Positions 32,358 to 41,184 of a DNA stretch of 64,000 nucleotides are shown in pieces. The stretch lies in NCBI RefSeq assembly GCF_008806955.1, contig NZ_CP031727.1, forward strand, positions 1,116,001 through 1,180,000. The letters run 5' to 3'. The DNA comes from Cellvibrio sp. KY-YJ-3 (lineage in GTDB: Bacteria > Pseudomonadota > Gammaproteobacteria > Pseudomonadales > Cellvibrionaceae). The translations under genes were made by a program, and so were the position numbers. Each line of letters opens with the position of its first letter. The first letter of the stretch is position 1. The notes beneath the pieces are model-generated. The model made no database searches and was not told where the DNA came from. It saw only the letters and a list, made by a program, of their open reading frames with translations.

Positions 32358-35300
32358 TTAGAAGTTATAACGCGCACCAATTTGATAACGAGCACCCAAG
32401 TCTTCAAGGTACCACAATTGACTTTCTGAACGGCCGTAGTGACGAATATTTTCTTCAGTCAGGTTCAGGCCTTCAAAGAACACGGTCAATTGTTCGTTAA
32501 CATTGTAGCTAACGTTGAGGTCAATTTGAGAATAGGCCTCTACGTACAGCGGGTTCTTGGAGTTGCCGCGGTTAGTTTGGTTGAGGTAGCTGTCGCGCCA
32601 GTTGTAAGCAAGACGTGCCTGGAACGCATCGTTTTCATAGATACCGACTATGTTCGCGGTGTCGCTCAGACCGGTCAATGCAAACTGCGATACGCTTGGG
32701 TCGGTTTCATCGCTAAAACCAATGTCGCCGCGTACCACGGTGTAGTTCGCTTGCACACCAAAACCTGTTTCGCCAAAGAAGTGCTGTACAGCAAATTCAG
32801 CGCCGTAGATTTTGGCTTGTTTGTTGTTAACCGGAGTAGCGGTACGGAATACCATTTCCGGATCGCCAGCAACCGGGATCAGGTCGTAGGCGGTAGCAAC
32901 ATCAATCTGGAATTGCGATGAGTTGACGTAATCATTCGCGCCACCGGGGAATGCGGTTGGATTATCCAATACGGCCATCATCACAAACAGCGATGTGTCA
33001 TCTACCGGGATATTACGCGAAATCAAGGCTTCAGCAGCAGCTTCAGCACGTGGACCGTTGGTTTGATCCAATACGCCAAAGTGATTTTTATCAATTTGCT
33101 CGGTGCCCACAAAATTATCTACACGCTTCTCAAAGAAACCCACAGACGCATAGCTGGAGTCATCGTAGTACCACTCCAAGGAAACGTCGAAGTTGTTCGA
33201 TTCCAGCGGAACCAGTTCCGGGTTGCCTTCGTTAGCGGTTGGGCGTGAACCTAAATAGGTTGAGCCGATAGTGCCGTAGTTGCTGACCGACGCTTGCAGG
33301 TCACCAAAACCGGCGCGGGCGATAGTTTTGCTGTAAGACGCACGCGCTTTCAGGTCTTCACGCAGGGCTATGTCAAAGTCCACACTTGGCAACAGATGGT
33401 CATAGCTGGTCTTGCCTGACAAAACAGTAACGTTGGTCTCTCTCACGGTTTGGAAGTCGTTGTTGTCTTGCCATAGCAAATAGCGCGGCAACAGTGAATC
33501 GGAACTGGAGAATACATCGGTTGTTTCATAGCGGAAACCGGTCAAATAATTGGTTTCCATGCCTGCCAGTTCACCTTTTACCGCGACCTGGAAGTAGAAG
33601 GCATCAGTGTCTTCTTCCACGGTGTTGTTTTGTGAGAGGTTAGGGTTGTAGGCCACGACATAACCATTGGCGCTAGTACCGTATTCATCTACACCCCATT
33701 GTGCCAGAGCACGTGCATCACCTTTGAAGCCAATTTGTGATGATGCCGAGGTGTTGTAGTCATCGTATTCACCGGCGAGGTTGAAATCTTGAATCAGGTC
33801 GGCGGGAATTTCACCCGGGTTAGCAATACCCCAGTCGCCCAAGCCCATGTAGCGGTCGGATGCCTGTTGTACGGTTTCCATCGCGCGCGATTCAACACCA
33901 AAGTCAAAGCGGCCATCTTCAAATTCAAAGCTACCGTCGATTTTCACCTGGGTGATATCGGTGGTTTGGGCGGCGTAGAAAATACGGGCAACTTGCGAGC
34001 CCATATCACCGGCGTCAAGCACGCCGTTGTTGTTGCCGCGCGCGCTGTCGTCTACAACGAATTGGAAGGTAGGCAGGTCACCGCTGAAGTTAACCACTTG
34101 TGAGGTCAATACCGGTGCACCCATACTGAAAGCGATTTCGCCAGCTTTGCCTGGGCCGGTTGGCAAGCTTTCCATCGTGGAATCGTGAGCATCCAGAGCC
34201 AGGGTAAAGCTGTCGTTCACTTGCCATTCAACGTTAAAGCCCAGTGATTCGAGTTCGTTGGTTTGTTCGCGATATTGCTGCTCGAAACCGTGGTCTTTGC
34301 CGCTCACGTTTTCAGAAATGAGCACCGGCGAGGCAACTGCCGAGTTATCAAACTCCAAACGATCTACCGAGTTGCCGTTGGCAAACCAAATAGTCGCTTC
34401 ACCGCGCTGCTCGGAGATATGGTTCTCGGCGTAGGTGTAATCCACGGTGGTGGTCAGGTTTTCTTGCGGTCTGAATTGCAGGGTCAGCTGGGCATTGGTG
34501 CGCTCGCGCTGTGAATCAGAGTAGGCGTAGCGAATATCGTTAGGACGTGCGTACAACTGGCCTTGTTCCGGCTCATTGGTGATCTGTGCACCTGGCGCAA
34601 AGGAGTAGAGGTTGTTGGTGCCCCAGCGACCAATGTTCCAGTCGTTGACCGTTGCGTTGGAGTTGCCGAAGTCGCGATTTTGTTGGCTGGCGGTGAGCGA
34701 TACACCAAACATATCGCTGTCATCTGCCCAGCTCACAATGCCTGAAATTTCAGGGGTTACATCATCGCCGGTGCGGTTGGTGGAATCCATTACTGCCTTG
34801 CCGCCAATACTGGCTTTAAAACCACCCTTGTCGAGTGGGCGTGCAGTTTTAATGTTTACCGTTGCACCTATACCACCGGTAGCGATGTTGGCTTTGCTGG
34901 TTTTGTAAACTTCTACCGCGCTCACACTTTCAGAGGCGAGGTTGGCGAAGTCAAAGGCGCGGGTTGCACCGCCGCGAGTACCACCAGCACCGCTGCCGCC
35001 ACCGTAAGCATTGGCGGCAGGCATCATCCGGCCATTCAAGGTGATCATGTTGTTATCGCCACCGAAGCCGCGCACTGTCACTTCCGAACCTTCACCGTTC
35101 ACACGGCTGATAGATACACCAGTAATACGTTGCAATGATTCAGCGAGGTTGGTGTCGGGGAACTTACCCATATCTTCAGAGTTAATGGCATCAACCACAC
35201 CCGCTGAATTGCGTTTGGTGTCAGCAGATGCCTCAAGGCTGGCACGGATACCCGTTACCATTACTTCTTCGAGATTGTCGTCTTGCGCTACTGCGTAGCT

Positions 35301-35375
35301 ACCAAAGCCACCGAGCATGGTGGAGGCGATCGCAGTGGCAATGATTTTTTTGTTAAACCGTGCTTTTGTGTTCAT
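32358..35375 (-). CDS. TonB-dependent receptor, large sugar-type
   Basis: 1005 residues. The signal peptide (MNTKARFNKKIIATAIASTM to YAVAQ) is followed by LEEVMVTGIRASLEASAD, a plug with GKFPDTNLAESLQRITGVSI and VTVRGFGGDNNMITLNGRMM, and a barrel ending QIGARYNF. A Gly-rich stretch, GGGSGAGGTRGGATRAFDFAN, interrupts the plug. It is the largest of three related receptors in the window. Its upstream region shares an operator-like motif with the receptor at 26938 and has a leader that can fold in two ways. The imported ligand is unknown; plant cell-wall oligosaccharide is the inference. Confidence 0.92.
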   Translation of the reverse strand: MNTKARFNKKIIATAIASTMLGGFGSYAVAQDDNLEEVMVTGIRASLEASADTKRNSAGVVDAINSEDMGKFPDTNLAESLQRITGVSISRVNGEGSEVTVRGFGGDNNMITLNGRMMPAANAYGGGSGAGGTRGGATRAFDFANLASESVSAVEVYKTSKANIATGGIGATVNIKTARPLDKGGFKASIGGKAVMDSTNRTGDDVTPEISGIVSWADDSDMFGVSLTASQQNRDFGNSNATVNDWNIGRWGTNNLYSFAPGAQITNEPEQGQLYARPNDIRYAYSDSQRERTNAQLTLQFRPQENLTTTVDYTYAENHISEQRGEATIWFANGNSVDRLEFDNSAVASPVLISENVSGKDHGFEQQYREQTNELESLGFNVEWQVNDSFTLALDAHDSTMESLPTGPGKAGEIAFSMGAPVLTSQVVNFSGDLPTFQFVVDDSARGNNNGVLDAGDMGSQVARIFYAAQTTDITQVKIDGSFEFEDGRFDFGVESRAMETVQQASDRYMGLGDWGIANPGEIPADLIQDFNLAGEYDDYNTSASSQIGFKGDARALAQWGVDEYGTSANGYVVAYNPNLSQNNTVEEDTDAFYFQVAVKGELAGMETNYLTGFRYETTDVFSSSDSLLPRYLLWQDNNDFQTVRETNVTVLSGKTSYDHLLPSVDFDIALREDLKARASYSKTIARAGFGDLQASVSNYGTIGSTYLGSRPTANEGNPELVPLESNNFDVSLEWYYDDSSYASVGFFEKRVDNFVGTEQIDKNHFGVLDQTNGPRAEAAAEALISRNIPVDDTSLFVMMAVLDNPTAFPGGANDYVNSSQFQIDVATAYDLIPVAGDPEMVFRTATPVNNKQAKIYGAEFAVQHFFGETGFGVQANYTVVRGDIGFSDETDPSVSQFALTGLSDTANIVGIYENDAFQARLAYNWRDSYLNQTNRGNSKNPLYVEAYSQIDLNVSYNVNEQLTVFFEGLNLTEENIRHYGRSESQLWYLEDLGARYQIGARYNF

Positions 35376-35488
35376 GGAGTACAGCTCCTGGGAATTGTTA
35401 TCGATTATGAAAGCCCGAGGATGTAGTCAGCTTTGGCCTTTCCCGTGCCGACGGGGTTGGCCAGAAGCTCTGGTTGGCAACTCATCCT
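35376..35488 (-). promoter_or_regulatory. Structured leader of the 1005-residue receptor gene
   Basis: Read on the minus strand, AGGATG (35488-35483) can pair with CATCCT (35423-35418), closing a domain. Inside, either CCAGA/TCTGG (hairpin at 35461-35473) or a longer stem can form: GGCC plus CCCGT with ACGGG plus GGCC, 35434-35463. They share bases 35461-35463, so they exclude each other. Nearer the ATG, the ribosome site GGAG (35388-35385) can pair with CTCC (35379-35376). Such alternatives suggest a riboswitch-like or thermosensor-like control, but no known class matches. Confidence 0.45.
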
Positions 35489-35555
35489 TTTCTCGTGAAT
35501 AGCCCTTCTGCAGATGATGAGCCAAGGGTAGCTGGCGACATCAAGTCACTAGAAT

Positions 35556-35569
35556 GGTTGGATACAAGT
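35556..35569 (-). promoter_or_regulatory. Operator-like motif shared with the receptor promoter at 29.8 kb
   Basis: On the minus strand ACTTGTATCCAACC matches the reverse strand of the site at 29793-29806 (ACTTGTATGCAAGT) at 11 of 14 positions, including the entire ACTTGTAT half. It also lies within GATAC-AA-GTATC (35561-35572), a second palindrome. The position, 180 bases before the receptor start codon and upstream of the structured leader, suits a promoter-proximal regulator site. Confidence 0.5.
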
Positions 35570-35666
35570 ATCATATGTTCAATATGACAACAAGATAAAA
35601 TGACGTCAGAAGTTAAGAAAAGTGAGGATCTGTTACGGGAATACCCAGCGCGGAAAATTATGGGAG

Positions 35667-35700
35667 AAAAAATGCGCGCGTGTAAAAAAGAGACACGCGC
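35667..35700 (-). terminator. Terminator of prlC-yheV
   Basis: On the minus strand GCGCGTGT (35700-35693) pairs with ACACGCGC (35683-35676), loop of 9 bases, then GCA and a run of six T residues (A-run at 35667-35672). It begins 8 bases after the yheV stop. Confidence 0.85.
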
Positions 35701-35707
35701 CAAAAAA

Positions 35708-35962
35708 TTATTTATCAGATTTATCTGCAGGGAATGGCAGGATGTTTACCACTTGTACTTCACTTTTTTCATCATCGGTTTGATTAACCCGCGTCTCCAA
35801 TTCGCGCGTTGCAAATTTAAAACGCATTTCATCCTTGAAACCGCAGGCGACACATTCGCGATAGTCTTTACCCTCTTCGCTGTACACCACGAGCTTATCC
35901 ATTTCCGAACAGCGCGGGCACACGGCGCCCGCTACAAAACGGCGTTTGCTGCTGTAAGCCAT
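35708..35962 (-). CDS. yheV: YheV-family zinc-ribbon protein
   Basis: 84 residues. Two cysteine pairs, CPRC (near residue 15) and CVAC (near residue 37), form a small zinc ribbon, and RRFVAGAVCPRC with GFKDEMRF is typical of the gammaproteobacterial YheV (DUF2387) family. Its function is unknown; zinc ribbons of this size usually bind RNA or protein. Its ATG overlaps the TAA of prlC by one base, so it is translationally coupled, the same pairing as in Escherichia coli and Pseudomonas. A terminator follows. Confidence 0.9.
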   Translation of the reverse strand: MAYSSKRRFVAGAVCPRCSEMDKLVVYSEEGKDYRECVACGFKDEMRFKFATRELETRVNQTDDEKSEVQVVNILPFPADKSDK

Positions 35963-38034
35963 TAAGCTGCCTCCCCTGGAATATTGCTGGGTGTAATGCC
36001 CGAGTGACGCAACAGCGCCGCTATTTCGGGTTCACGCCCGCGGAATTGTTTGAACAACTCCATCGGCGCTTTGCTGCCACCTTGCTGCAAAATTTCTTGC
36101 AGAAAACTGGCGCCGGTTTGCGCATTAAAAATGCCCTCCTCTTCAAAACGCGAGTAGGCATCGGCCGACAACACTTCAGCCCATTTATAGCTGTAATAGC
36201 CCGCCGCATAACCACCGGCAAAAATATGGCTGAAACTATTTTCAAAGCGATTAAACGCCGGCGGTTTGATCACCGCGACTTGATCGCGCACCTGGTTTAA
36301 CACCTCCTGCGCCGATTGCGGTGCGGCCGGGTTGTATTCGGCGTGCAAGCGGAAATCGAATAGCGAAAATTCGATCTGGCGAATCATTTGCAAACCGGAT
36401 TGGAAATTTTTGGCGGCGAGCATTTTATCCAGCAAGGCTTGTGGCAGTGGTTCACCGGTTTCATAGTGGCCGGAAATTAATGGAATCGCCTCCGGTTCCC
36501 AGCACCAGTTCTCCATAAATTGGCTTGGTAATTCCACCGCATCCCAGACCACACCATTAATGCCACTCACTGCCGCCACATCAATTTGGGTAAGCATGTG
36601 ATGTAAACCGTGGCCGAATTCATGGAACAGGGTGGTGACTTCATCGTGTGTAAGTAGCGACGGTTTGCTGCCGACCGGCGGTGTAAAGTTGCAGGTTAAA
36701 AACGCCACCGGCAATTGCACACCGGTTGCGGTTTTGCGCCGCACGCGGCAATCGGCCATCCAGGCGCCGCCGCGTTTTTTGTCGCGCGCAAACATATCCA
36801 AATAAAAACTCGCCACTTGTGTGCCATTTTTTTCGATGTGATAAAAACGCACGTCCGGATGATAAGTATCAAATTCGGAAACTTGTTTTACCTCGATGCC
36901 AAACAAACGTTTGACGATTTCAAACATACCGGCGATTACTTTTTCCGCCGGAAAATAAGGGCGCAATTCTTCTTGCGATACGGCGTATTTTTCCACGCGC
37001 AATTTTTCGCTGTAATAAGTGGTATCCCAGGCCTGTAAATCAGCACAGCCCTGCGCGGCGGCAAAAGCGCGCAACTCGGCGTAATCGCGCTCGGCAAAAG
37101 GTTTGGATTTTTGCCCGAGTTCATTTAGAAACTGGATCACCTGTTCAGTGGATTGTGCCATTTTGCTCGCCAGTGAACGCTCCGCATAATTTGCAAATCC
37201 GAGCAGTTGCGCCAGTTCGTGGCGCAGCGCCAGAGTCTCGGCAATTAGCGCGCTGTTGTCCCATTCAGCGGCAGAGGAGCCATCGGCTTTTTGGCCAGCA
37301 GCGGAGGCGCGGGTGACATAGGCGGTATAAATTTCTTCGCGCAATGCGCGATTGTCCGCATACATAATCACCGCGTAGTAGGACGGAAAATCGAGCGTGA
37401 TCACATAACCGCTGAGATTTTTTTGCGCGGCGGTTTGCGCCGCTTGGGCGAGTGCGGAGTCAGGTAATCCAGCGAGCGCGTCGGCATTATCAAATTGTTT
37501 AAACCAGGCTTGGGTTGCATCCAAGACGTTGTTGGAAAATTGCGTGGAAAGTTCCGACAGGCGTTTTTGGATCTCGCCAAAACGTTTTTTATCCGCTGCA
37601 TTTAACGCCACACCACCCAGGCGAAAATCGCGCAGGGCGTTATTGATTGTCTGCTGCTGCGCCTGAGGCAACTGCGCAAATTCTTTGCTGTCCGCCAGCT
37701 GTTGGTAGGCGTTATAGAGTGCTTCGTTTTGGCTGAACTCGGTGGAGTATTCGGTGAGCAGCGCCACGCTCTCGGTATAGGCCGCACGCAGTTCATCGCT
37801 ATTGGCAACCGAATTTAAATGGCTGACCGGCGCCCAGGCCTGGTCCAATTTATCGCCTTGTTCTTCCAACGGTGCGACCAAAGTATCCCAACTCGGGCTG
37901 GGTAAATCAGCGAGCAATTGCGCCAGTTGCGCGCGCCCTTGCGCAATCAATTCGCTAATCGCCGGGGTGACGTGGTTCGCTTTGATGGCGCTGAAGGGCG
38001 GCAAGCGGTGGGAAGCTAACAGGGGATTGGTCAT
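35962..38034 (-). CDS. prlC: Oligopeptidase A
   Basis: A cytoplasmic M3-family zinc metallopeptidase of 690 residues that degrades short peptides, including cleaved signal peptides. The zinc site is His471-Glu472-Phe-Gly-His475 in LFHEFGHGLHHM, with the third ligand Glu further on in the family-typical ELPSQFMENWCWE. I chose the ATG at 38034, giving MTNPLLASHRLPPF with GGAG upstream; the frame is open to 38112 but those residues are not family-like. It overlaps yheV by one base and diverges from the carbonic anhydrase-like gene over 82 bases. Confidence 0.96.
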   Translation of the reverse strand: MTNPLLASHRLPPFSAIKANHVTPAISELIAQGRAQLAQLLADLPSPSWDTLVAPLEEQGDKLDQAWAPVSHLNSVANSDELRAAYTESVALLTEYSTEFSQNEALYNAYQQLADSKEFAQLPQAQQQTINNALRDFRLGGVALNAADKKRFGEIQKRLSELSTQFSNNVLDATQAWFKQFDNADALAGLPDSALAQAAQTAAQKNLSGYVITLDFPSYYAVIMYADNRALREEIYTAYVTRASAAGQKADGSSAAEWDNSALIAETLALRHELAQLLGFANYAERSLASKMAQSTEQVIQFLNELGQKSKPFAERDYAELRAFAAAQGCADLQAWDTTYYSEKLRVEKYAVSQEELRPYFPAEKVIAGMFEIVKRLFGIEVKQVSEFDTYHPDVRFYHIEKNGTQVASFYLDMFARDKKRGGAWMADCRVRRKTATGVQLPVAFLTCNFTPPVGSKPSLLTHDEVTTLFHEFGHGLHHMLTQIDVAAVSGINGVVWDAVELPSQFMENWCWEPEAIPLISGHYETGEPLPQALLDKMLAAKNFQSGLQMIRQIEFSLFDFRLHAEYNPAAPQSAQEVLNQVRDQVAVIKPPAFNRFENSFSHIFAGGYAAGYYSYKWAEVLSADAYSRFEEEGIFNAQTGASFLQEILQQGGSKAPMELFKQFRGREPEIAALLRHSGITPSNIPGEAA

Positions 38035-38116
38035 GCACTGGCTCCGTGAGGCAAATTCGGGCGGGGTTTGGCGTATCATACACCCATTAAAGATGAGCAT
38101 TTTCAGGAGCATAACT

Positions 38117-38653
38117 ATGGGCGCAATAAGAAGATTCCAAGGTCATCGACCGCAATTAGGGGCGCGGGTATTGGTGGATGAATCTGCCGTGGTGATTGGC
38201 GATGTGGTGTTGGGCGATGACTCTTCCGTCTGGCCCTGTGTGGTGATTCGCGGCGATATGCACAAAATCCGCATCGGCCAGCGCACCAGTGTGCAGGACG
38301 GCTCGGTGCTGCACATCACCCACGCCAGTGATTACAACCCCGCCGGTCATCCGCTCATCATTGGCGATGATGTGACCGTGGGCCATTCGGTGTGTTTACA
38401 CGGTTGCACGATTGGCAATCGCGTACTGATCGGCATAGGTTCGACTATCCTTGATGGAGCGGTAGTGGAAGATGAGGTGGTGATCGGCGCTGGTTCACTG
38501 GTGCCGCCGGGCAAACGCCTTGAGTCAGGTTTTATGTATATGGGCACCCCGGTCAAACAGATTCGCCCGTTGAAAGAAACGGAAAAAAGCTTTTTCCTCT
38601 ACTCTGCCAATAACTACGTAAAGCTCAAAAATACTTATCTCAGCGAAAGCTAA
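38117..38653 (+). CDS. Gamma carbonic anhydrase-family protein (YrdA-like)
   Basis: 178 residues forming a left-handed beta-helix of hexapeptide repeats. The pattern VVIGDVVLGDDSSVWPCVVIRGD and later VTVGHSVCLHGCTIGNRVLIGIG, with three His residues (HITH, GHSVCLHG) placed as the metal ligands, is the gamma carbonic anhydrase signature. Members may hydrate CO2 or act on other substrates. CAGGAG lies 7 bases before the ATG; the open frame further upstream belongs to the antisense of prlC. It is followed 12 bases later by a diguanylate cyclase gene in the same direction. Confidence 0.9.
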   Translation: MGAIRRFQGHRPQLGARVLVDESAVVIGDVVLGDDSSVWPCVVIRGDMHKIRIGQRTSVQDGSVLHITHASDYNPAGHPLIIGDDVTVGHSVCLHGCTIGNRVLIGIGSTILDGAVVEDEVVIGAGSLVPPGKRLESGFMYMGTPVKQIRPLKETEKSFFLYSANNYVKLKNTYLSES

Positions 38654-38665
38654 TTGCAGGTATTT

Positions 38666-40492
38666 ATGTCTGGGTTGTTGAAGGCGGCCGCGAGTGGGCT
38701 GTTGCTGCTGGCGCTTAGCGCCACCCTCAGCGCGCAGGAGGCGCCGCCGCAAGTTCCGGCGCCTGTACCACTGCAGGTGGTGCAGGATCATCGCTTGGCG
38801 CCCTTTGCCTTTCGCGACCAGCAGGGCAATGCCCAGGGTTTGATTATCGATATCTGGCGGTTGATCGCCGCCAAACAACAGGTGCCGCTGCAGGTAGAGC
38901 TGATGGATTGGCCGGATACCATCAGCCGCGTGCAAAACACGCCGGGGCTCATCCACGGTGGTTTATTGCTATCGCCCGAGCGGCGCAAAACCCTCGCTTT
39001 TTCCGCGCCGTTGTTTGAGCTGCGCACAGCGATTTTTATCCACACCAAGAAACTCGCGGGCGCTATTGATATTGGCGACCTGCAAGCTATGCCGCTGGGT
39101 GTGGTGGCGGGCGCCTATGAACAAGAGTATCTGCACAGCCACTACGAGACCCAGCCACTGAAGCTTTATCAAAACAATGAGCTGCTGGTGCAAGCGGCGA
39201 TTGCAGGCGAAGTGGACGCTTTTGTCGCTGATTATCCGGTGGGCATGTACTACCTGGATCGCTACACAACACCCGATAAATTCCGCGTGCTGACGGTGCT
39301 CTACCGGCGCTCGCTCCACGCTGCGGTAGCGCGCGACAACACCGCGCTATTGGCGAAGATCAATACTGCGATTGGCGCTATCAGCGCGGATGAAATGACC
39401 GCACTGCAACAAAAGTGGGTCAATCACAAAGAAGTGCGGGTGTTCAATTGGAGCGCATTGCTGCTGGTGGCGCTAGTGTTGATCGCTCTCACGGCGGCGG
39501 GCTTGCTGTTGCAGACCCGCAGCCTCAATCGCAAAGTTAGCCGCCAGCGGGCGCAACTGCGCGAGCACGAACAGCAAATGGCCCTGCTCACTGACAACAT
39601 GACCGACTGGGTGTGGAAAATAGACGCCCGCAATCGCTATTGCTACCTCAGCCCTTCCGTGCACAAATTGCTAGGCTACCAGCCACAGGAGCTGCTCGGC
39701 CAACCCATGGAGGTTGTGTTGCATGCCAGCGAACGGGAGCGTGCGCTGGCCGAGTTCCAACATGTCATGCGCAACGCCAAACGCTATGGCACCACCGGTG
39801 TGCGCGATTCCGTGGCCCGCTATGGCCTGCAACATAAAAACGGTGAGTTGGTGTGGACTGAAGCGGCGGTGCGTATGTTTTTTAATGCCGAGGGCGAGTT
39901 TGCGGGTGCCCAGGGCAGCTCGCGCGATATTCGCGAGCGCAAAGAGGCTGAGGACATTATCCGCCAGAGCGTCTCTACCGATGCCCTGACCCGCCTGCCT
40001 AATCGCCGCCAGCTGAATGAGCAGCTGCAAAAGGCTATGGCGGCCTGTGGTCGCCATCACCAGTATGCGGCGCTGGTGTTTATCGATATCGACAACTTCC
40101 GCTACATCAACGACAACTATGGCCACGATCAGGGCGATTTGCTGCTGCAGGAAATTGCCCAGCGGCTGTTGACCCATTTGCGCCCGGGCGACAGTTTGGC
40201 GCGTTTTGGCGGCGATGAATTTGTGCTGGTGGTGGAGCAGTTGGGGCAGGATGCTGGCACCGCCGAGCGTTTGGCGCAGGAGTTTGGCGAGCAGTTATTG
40301 GCATTGTTTACGCGGGATTTTGTGCTGATCAACCAGCGCTGCAAAGTCAGCACCAGTATTGGCATAGCGCTATTTAATGGCGAAGAGCGCAGCGCCAGCA
40401 CCCTGTTAAAATTTGCCGACAGCGCCATGAATCAGGCCAAAGCGGCCGGGCGCAATCGCTGCGTTATTCACTCCACTCACACCAAGGGATAA
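38666..40492 (+). CDS. Diguanylate cyclase with periplasmic solute-binding sensor, PAS and GGDEF domains
   Basis: 608 residues. After a signal peptide, residues of about 35-250 form a bacterial solute-binding (SBP_bac_3-like) sensor, followed by one membrane helix (near 255-280, NWSALLLVALVLIALTAAGL), a short coiled linker, a PAS domain (about 305-425) and GGDEF. The active site GGDEF is at 515-519 and the inhibitory I-site RPGD at 506-509, with the standard five-residue gap, so it should make c-di-GMP and be product-inhibited. No EAL domain follows. A periplasmic ligand, perhaps an amino acid, would set the signal. The ATG at 38666 has AGGT; a TTG at 38654 is less likely. Confidence 0.92.
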   Translation: MSGLLKAAASGLLLLALSATLSAQEAPPQVPAPVPLQVVQDHRLAPFAFRDQQGNAQGLIIDIWRLIAAKQQVPLQVELMDWPDTISRVQNTPGLIHGGLLLSPERRKTLAFSAPLFELRTAIFIHTKKLAGAIDIGDLQAMPLGVVAGAYEQEYLHSHYETQPLKLYQNNELLVQAAIAGEVDAFVADYPVGMYYLDRYTTPDKFRVLTVLYRRSLHAAVARDNTALLAKINTAIGAISADEMTALQQKWVNHKEVRVFNWSALLLVALVLIALTAAGLLLQTRSLNRKVSRQRAQLREHEQQMALLTDNMTDWVWKIDARNRYCYLSPSVHKLLGYQPQELLGQPMEVVLHASERERALAEFQHVMRNAKRYGTTGVRDSVARYGLQHKNGELVWTEAAVRMFFNAEGEFAGAQGSSRDIRERKEAEDIIRQSVSTDALTRLPNRRQLNEQLQKAMAACGRHHQYAALVFIDIDNFRYINDNYGHDQGDLLLQEIAQRLLTHLRPGDSLARFGGDEFVLVVEQLGQDAGTAERLAQEFGEQLLALFTRDFVLINQRCKVSTSIGIALFNGEERSASTLLKFADSAMNQAKAAGRNRCVIHSTHTKG

Positions 40493-40494
40493 TT

Positions 40495-41184
40495 ATGTCT
40501 GTTAGGGTTTATCAGCTGCCGGTGTTGCAGCCTAAGGGCGCATCGTTTGGCGTCAATAAAATTATCTGCATTGGCCGCAATTACGCCGAACACGCGCGGG
40601 AAATGGGCCACGACCCGGAGCGGGAACCGCCATTTTTCTTTTTCAAACCGCAGAGTGCGCTGGCGCAAAACCATAGGGATTTTATCTACCCGCATTTTTC
40701 GCAACAGGTTGAACACGAGCTGGAATTGGTTATTGCGATTGGCAAATCCGGCGCGCAGATTGCGGCTGCCGATGCCGCCGATTATGTATTTGGTGTTGCC
40801 GTCGGTTTGGATATGACCTGTCGCGACCGCCAAAAAGAAGCCAAACAACTGGGCCGCCCCTGGGAGCTGGCCAAGGGTTTTGACGGCTCGGCGCCTTGTA
40901 CGGCCATCTTACCCATCACCTTCAGCGAGCTTTCGCAGTTCGGCGATTTGGTGCTAACGCGCAATGGCAAAGAAGTGCAGCGCGGCAATTGGCGCAGCAT
41001 GGTGTGGTCGGTGCCGGAATTGATTGTGGAGGTGTCGCGCTATATAAAACTGGATGCCGGCGATTTGATTTTTACCGGCACCCCCGCCGGTGTGGGGCCG
41101 GTGCAACCGGGCGACGAACTGGTCGCCCGGCTGGAGGGGTTTCCCGAAGAACTTAGGCTGCGGGTGGTTGCCGCCCAAGCCTAG
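40495..41184 (+). CDS. Fumarylacetoacetate hydrolase-family protein (YcgM-like)
   Basis: 229 residues. IICIGRNYAEHAREMGHD starts the fold, and FKPQSAL, the acidic metal ligands in EHELELVIAIG, and FTGTPAGVGPVQPGDEL are the FAH-family hallmarks. Close relatives such as YcgM/FAHD1 hydrolyse acylpyruvates or decarboxylate oxaloacetate with Mg2+. It starts two bases after the diguanylate cyclase stop, suggesting one transcript. Its TAG overlaps the convergent pirin-like gene's stop by 3 bases within CTAG. Confidence 0.92.
   Translation: MSVRVYQLPVLQPKGASFGVNKIICIGRNYAEHAREMGHDPEREPPFFFFKPQSALAQNHRDFIYPHFSQQVEHELELVIAIGKSGAQIAAADAADYVFGVAVGLDMTCRDRQKEAKQLGRPWELAKGFDGSAPCTAILPITFSELSQFGDLVLTRNGKEVQRGNWRSMVWSVPELIVEVSRYIKLDAGDLIFTGTPAGVGPVQPGDELVARLEGFPEELRLRVVAAQA

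Noticed and set aside
35376-35488. c-di-GMP type I or cobalamin riboswitch
   Set aside because: The conserved loop and receptor sequences and the B12 box are absent despite the three-stem layout.
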